A stretch of 64,000 bases of DNA from Chitinophagaceae bacterium (GTDB taxonomy: Bacteria > Bacteroidota > Bacteroidia > Chitinophagales > Chitinophagaceae): positions 962,530 through 1,026,529 of the forward strand of contig JADJFD010000001.1 in NCBI GenBank assembly GCA_016708765.1, given 5' to 3'. Every line of letters starts with the position of its first letter. The first letter of the stretch is position 1. The notes under the pieces are model-generated. The model was not told the DNA's origin. It saw only the letters and a list, made by a program, of their open reading frames with translations, and made no database searches. The position numbers were made by a program, and so were the translations under genes. This document shows positions 60,290 to 64,000 of the stretch, one piece after another.

Positions 60290-62677
60290 ATGAAAAGTAT
60301 CATTTCATGTTTATTGATGATGGCAGGCATTGCTACAACTGCAATGGCACAGAACATTCAAAACAATGCCAATAGCAATCATGGTAACAAGTTTGAACAA
60401 ATGGGCGGCATTCTTCCTACGCCCAATGAATATCGTACCGCCAGCGGAGCACCAGGACCAAAGTATTGGCAGCAGCGTTGTGACTATGATATTAAATGCG
60501 AGCTAGATGAAAAAAATAACAAACTGACAGGAAGTGAAACAGTTACTTATTTCAACAATTCTCCGAATGAACTTACTTATCTGTGGCTACAGTTAGATGA
60601 GAACCAGCACAGCAGTGTGAATAATGCAAATTATCAGGGAAGCAACCCGATGAATAGAAATATGAGCCCACAACAAATTGAGAGAGCAGATGAAAGTAAA
60701 ACTGACAATGGTTATGGTTTTAATATTACCAAATTAACTGATGCGGCAGGCAAACCATTAAAATATACAATCAACAAAACAATGATGCGGGTTGAATTAC
60801 CAATGGTTCTAAAACCAGGTCAGCGATTTGTTTTCAAACTGGATTGGAATTATAAATTATCCAACCGTTCAGAAAGAGGTGGCCGTGGCGGTTATGAATT
60901 TTTTCCCGAAGATGGCAATAGCGAATACACCATGGCTCAATGGTATCCTCGCCTATGTGTGTACAGCGATTTTCAAGGTTGGCAGAACCATCAGTTCACT
61001 GGCCGTGGAGAGTTTGCATTAACGTTTGGAAATTTTAAAGTACAGATGACAGTTCCAGCAGACCATGTGGTTGGATCTACAGGAGAATGTCAGAATTATG
61101 CTCAGGTACTTACTCCTGCACAAATGAGCCGCTGGCAAAAAGCACAAACAGCAAAAGATGTAATTGAAGTTGTTACATTAGATGAAGCTGTTGCTGCAGA
61201 AAAACAACAGAGCACAAAGAAGAAAACATGGATTTTTAAAGCAGATAATGTTCGTGACTTTGCATGGGGTTCTTCCCGCAAGTTTGTGATGGATGCTATG
61301 CCGCAAATGGTAGCAGGTAAAAAAATTATGTGCATGAGCTTTTATGCAAAAGAAGCTTATGGTTTATACCGTAAGTATTCTACTAAAGCTGTAGCTCACA
61401 CTATCAAAACCTATTCAGACTTTACCATTCCTTATCCATATCCTGTTGCGCAAAGTGTAGAAGCAAGTAATGGAATGGAATACCCGATGATTTGTTTCAA
61501 TTTTGGAAGAACAGAAAAAGATGGTACTTACAGTGAGAGTACAAAAAACGGAATGTTGGGTGTAGTTATACATGAAGTAGGTCATAACTTTTTTCCGATG
61601 ATTATTAATAGTGATGAACGTCAGTGGAGTTGGATGGACGAAGGCTTGAATACTTTTGTAGAATATCTTGCAGAAGAATTATGGGATAACAAATTCCCAA
61701 GTCGTCGTGGGCCTGCAGGTTTGATTACGGATTATATGAAGCTGCCAAAAGATCAGTTAGAACCAATAATGAGTAATAGTGAAAACATTGTTCAATTTGG
61801 CCCAAATGCATATTCGAAACCAGCAACAGGTTTAAATATTCTGCGGGAAACAATTATGGGCCGTGAGTTATTTGATTATGCTTTTAAAGAATATGCTAGA
61901 AGATGGGCTTTCAAACATCCTGAACCAGCTGATTTTTTCCGCACAATGCAAGATGCCAGTGGTGAAGACCTTGACTGGTTCTGGAGAGGCTGGTTCTATA
62001 GCACAGAGGTTTGTGATATTTCTCTAGACACTGTTAAATATGCAAAACCAGATTTTAATGCTGAACCCGGAGGAACAAAAGAATCAACAGTAATGCGTAG
62101 TATAGCCAAAGCAGCTCAACCAGTTTATGATGATATTTCAAAAATTAGAAATAGGGATGATAAAAAAATAGTTTTCCAAACAGATAAAGACACTAGCCTC
62201 CGTGATTTTTACTGGAGATATGGCCGTGGTTTAGAACCATACGATACAACTAAGTATGCGGTTACAATACCTGCCCGTTCGCAAGAAGAACTATCATCAG
62301 AAGAAAAAGTGGAGTATGGTAACAGAAATATGTATGAACTTACTTTCAGCAACAAAGGTGGTTTGGTAATGCCAATCATCATTGAATGGACTTATAAAGA
62401 CGGGACTACCGAAGTAGAAAAAATACCTGCACAAGTATGGCGGCTGAATGAAAATAAAGTAGTGAAGACTTTTATAAAAGATAAAGAAGTGGCTTCTATC
62501 AAACTTGATCCATTCAGAGAAACAGCTGATATTGATGAAAGTAATAACAGTTGGAATACGATAGCTGCCCCATCTAAGTTTACCATCTTTAAAGGAAGAC
62601 AAGGTGGCGGACCAAGAGGTGGTGGCGGTCAGGATGGAAATCCGATGCAAAAAGCACAGGAGAAAAAAGGGTTCTAA
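60290..62677 (+). CDS. M1 family aminopeptidase, second tandem copy, intact
   Basis: 795 residues. Signal peptide (MMAGIATTAMAQ), N-terminal substrate-binding region with ASGAPGPKYWQQRCDYDIKCELDEKNNKLTGSETVTYFNNSP, zinc site HEVGHNFFP plus WMDEGLNTFVEYLAEELW, and GEDLDWFWRGWFYSTEVCDISLDTV. The C-terminus ends in a Gly-rich tail (GGGPRGGGGQDGNPMQKAQEKKGF) with no sorting domain. It trims N-terminal residues from peptides outside the cytoplasm. It has its own promoter and is the functional member of the tandem pair. Confidence 0.93.
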   Translation: MKSIISCLLMMAGIATTAMAQNIQNNANSNHGNKFEQMGGILPTPNEYRTASGAPGPKYWQQRCDYDIKCELDEKNNKLTGSETVTYFNNSPNELTYLWLQLDENQHSSVNNANYQGSNPMNRNMSPQQIERADESKTDNGYGFNITKLTDAAGKPLKYTINKTMMRVELPMVLKPGQRFVFKLDWNYKLSNRSERGGRGGYEFFPEDGNSEYTMAQWYPRLCVYSDFQGWQNHQFTGRGEFALTFGNFKVQMTVPADHVVGSTGECQNYAQVLTPAQMSRWQKAQTAKDVIEVVTLDEAVAAEKQQSTKKKTWIFKADNVRDFAWGSSRKFVMDAMPQMVAGKKIMCMSFYAKEAYGLYRKYSTKAVAHTIKTYSDFTIPYPYPVAQSVEASNGMEYPMICFNFGRTEKDGTYSESTKNGMLGVVIHEVGHNFFPMIINSDERQWSWMDEGLNTFVEYLAEELWDNKFPSRRGPAGLITDYMKLPKDQLEPIMSNSENIVQFGPNAYSKPATGLNILRETIMGRELFDYAFKEYARRWAFKHPEPADFFRTMQDASGEDLDWFWRGWFYSTEVCDISLDTVKYAKPDFNAEPGGTKESTVMRSIAKAAQPVYDDISKIRNRDDKKIVFQTDKDTSLRDFYWRYGRGLEPYDTTKYAVTIPARSQEELSSEEKVEYGNRNMYELTFSNKGGLVMPIIIEWTYKDGTTEVEKIPAQVWRLNENKVVKTFIKDKEVASIKLDPFRETADIDESNNSWNTIAAPSKFTIFKGRQGGGPRGGGGQDGNPMQKAQEKKGF

Positions 62678-62818
62678 AATCCCTAAGGGGAGTAATAGAA
62701 TTAATTTATAAGGATGCGTTACAGTAAACTGGGTGGCGTATTTTTTATCGAGGTTTACCCAGAGGGGGAAACTTACCTAAAATGACTCATAATTTGCTGT
62801 AATTAATGCTTAATTACA

Positions 62819-63599
62819 ATGATGAGTAAAAAGCAATCTGCTATATTTTTGATACTATCGCAACTTTACAGCAAGGCCATGCAAAAAGAAATTAAATGTG
62901 TAGTGATAATTCCAGCAGTAGTACAGGATGAAACGATTCCGTTACCCGTAGTTTACTTACTACATGGCTATGGTGGCTGGTATAGCAACTGGATTATCCG
63001 TGTGCCAGAGCTAAAAGATTATGCAGATCAGTATAAGATGATGATTGTTTGTCCTGATGGAGCAAACAGCTGGTATTTTGATAGTCCTATTGATTCTTCT
63101 ATTAGATATGAAACTTATGTGAGCAAAGAAGTGCCTGAATATATAGAAAGCCATTACCCTGCTATAAAAAACAGAAATGGTAGAGCTATAACTGGTTTAA
63201 GTATGGGTGGTCATGGTGGATTATTTCTAGGCTTTCGTCATGCAGATTTTTACGGAGCTTGTGGCAGCATTAGTGGCGGAGTTGACATTCGTCCTTTTAA
63301 AAAGAACTGGGAACTCAATCAAAAATTAGGCGACACTTTAAACTACTGGGATAACTGGAATAAATATTCTGTAATCAATGTGATTGAAGCTCCGCTGAAA
63401 GAGAAACCTGTTGTAATAATTGATTGCGGCACTGAAGATTTTTTCCATTCTGTTAACCGCAGCCTGCATGAAAAATGCTGGAGTTAAAAATCCCGCATGA
63501 TTATATTGAAAGACCCGGTGCACATAACTGGGATTATTGGAAGAACTCAATACAGTATCAATTAATGTTTTCAGTAATTACTTTAGTACAAAAAAATAA
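62819..63599 (+). pseudogene. esterase-family alpha/beta hydrolase, frameshifted
   Basis: The open frame to 63487 carries VVYLLHGYGGWYSNWI, WYFDSPI, the nucleophile elbow GLSMGGHGGLFLGF and the Asp region VVIIDCGTEDFFHSVNRSLHEK, then shifts. One A added to the run 63471-63475 restores MLELKIPHDYIERPGAHNWDYWKNSIQYQL with the catalytic His (HNWDYW); a further T in 63568-63571 would bring the frame to a stop at 63597. The N-terminus (MMSKKQSAIFLILSQ) lacks the expected signal peptide, and an FDTIAT-like stretch in another frame hints at a further shift. Feruloyl esterase or S-formylglutathione hydrolase-like fold. Confidence 0.75.
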
Positions 63600-63653
63600 A
63601 CCAAGGATTTGTTTATTATAAGGTTAAAAAAGAACAGCTTTTCCTTTAGATTC

Positions 63654-64000
63654 TTATGTACTAATATTTTTTTCTTTTCTAAAAAATGTACCTGCACTTA
63701 TTTCCACAATATATGCGCCTTCATGCAGGTCGCTGATATCAACAGATACTTGTGTTACTTTATCCACACTTTATACTTTTTAATAGAACCCTGCTGATCA
63801 TATACTTTTATCCCACTAATTGTCTTTCCTGATCCGTTTTCCAGTTTGCACTGTAACTAATATTTGGCTTATTGCAGGATTGGGTGATACTCTAAAAAAC
63901 TCTTCGCAAAACACATATACGAGCTTGAACTGTGCCGCAGAAGTGCCACAGTCGTTTATAAGCTTCTACACTTATTCCATAATCTAAATCACAAACACCC
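63654..64000 (-). pseudogene. 3' end of a T9SS-secreted protein with type A C-terminal sorting domain, multiply frameshifted
   Basis: Minus-strand pieces in different frames line up as one T9SS C-terminal domain: EAY, NDCGTSAAQ, FFRVSPNPAISQILV (the usual VSPNPA motif), ENGSGKTISGIKVYDQQGSIKKYKV, DKVTQVSVDISDLHEGAYIVEISAGTFFRKEK. At least two to three single-base shifts separate them. The body of the gene lies past the window edge. Sorting by the T9SS would need SprE, encoded at 3610. The dense shifts fit low-quality sequence near a contig end. Confidence 0.7.

Noticed and set aside
1..64000. tRNA or rRNA genes
   Set aside because: No T-arm GTTCRANNC with matching acceptor stems and no conserved rRNA blocks were found on reading both strands; a covariance search would settle it.

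Overview
The window looks like chromosomal DNA of a Bacteroidota bacterium, most likely Chitinophagaceae or a close relative. Reasons seen in the sequence: AT-rich DNA, promoters of the TAnnTTTG (-7) type instead of TATAAT, few Shine-Dalgarno-like sites, a SprE/PorW type IX secretion (T9SS) gene, a bactofilin/AtpZ pair, two GLPGLI-family proteins, an M56 (BlaR1-like) protein with TonB-plug-like repeats, two S9 peptidase genes and a T9SS C-terminal sorting domain at the right edge. The species assignment is inference. I see no rRNA, tRNA, CRISPR array, phage or transposase gene.

Layout. 1-3.5 kb: tail of a TPR protein, a GNAT, then a minus-strand operon (M23-N-terminal-like protein, bactofilin, AtpZ, AtpI-like protein, SprT-like protein). 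3.6-9.2 kb: sprE and a class A PBP. 9.2-17.2 kb: small enzymes and housekeeping genes (ahcY, pdxJ, M48 protease, YbjQ, DinB-like). 17.4-20.3 kb: exported TPR-CHAT protein split by an in-frame TAA. 20.9-22 kb: TlpA-like thioredoxin. 22.1-29.4 kb: complete trp operon, order E-G-D-C-F-B-A, with a leader peptide carrying three tandem Trp codons and an attenuator in front of trpE, and with palindromic repeats at most gene junctions, one of them in frame inside trpA. 29.4-36.1 kb: GNAT, S9 glutamyl-endopeptidase-like protein, alpha-oxoamine synthase (serine palmitoyltransferase-like), frameshifted DPP-IV. 36.5-43.6 kb: UbiX-like flavin prenyltransferase, aconitase, PspC-like protein, blaI-blaR1-type pair with clear promoter and two tandem operators, cysteine desulfurase. 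43.7-51.5 kb: GLPGLI protein, three-subunit molybdenum hydroxylase (one subunit short, one frameshifted), SGNH esterase, DUF2200, second GLPGLI and phosphohexose mutase. 51.6-57.6 kb: methyltransferase, LtaS-like sulfatase-fold membrane enzyme, PAP2, CNNM/CorC protein, DUF6702, HupE/UreJ-like. 57.6-64 kb: tandem M1 aminopeptidase paralogues (first frameshifted, second intact), frameshifted esterase, and the multiply frameshifted 3' end of a T9SS cargo gene.

At least nine breaks in otherwise well conserved genes are explained by one-base changes, mostly in short homopolymers, and they are densest near the right end. Uncorrected sequencing indels are therefore the first explanation to test before any pathway is called dead. 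The TPR-CHAT break is different: it is an in-frame stop with no frame change.

The best biology here is regulatory: (i) the trp leader/attenuator with nearly perfect mutually exclusive antiterminator and terminator, (ii) the palindromic repeat family that decorates the trp operon and contributes codons to trpA and trpG, (iii) a group of genes whose -7 element ends exactly four bases before the start codon, implying leaderless mRNAs, and (iv) the blaI promoter with two 15-bp operators between the -7 element and the start codon.
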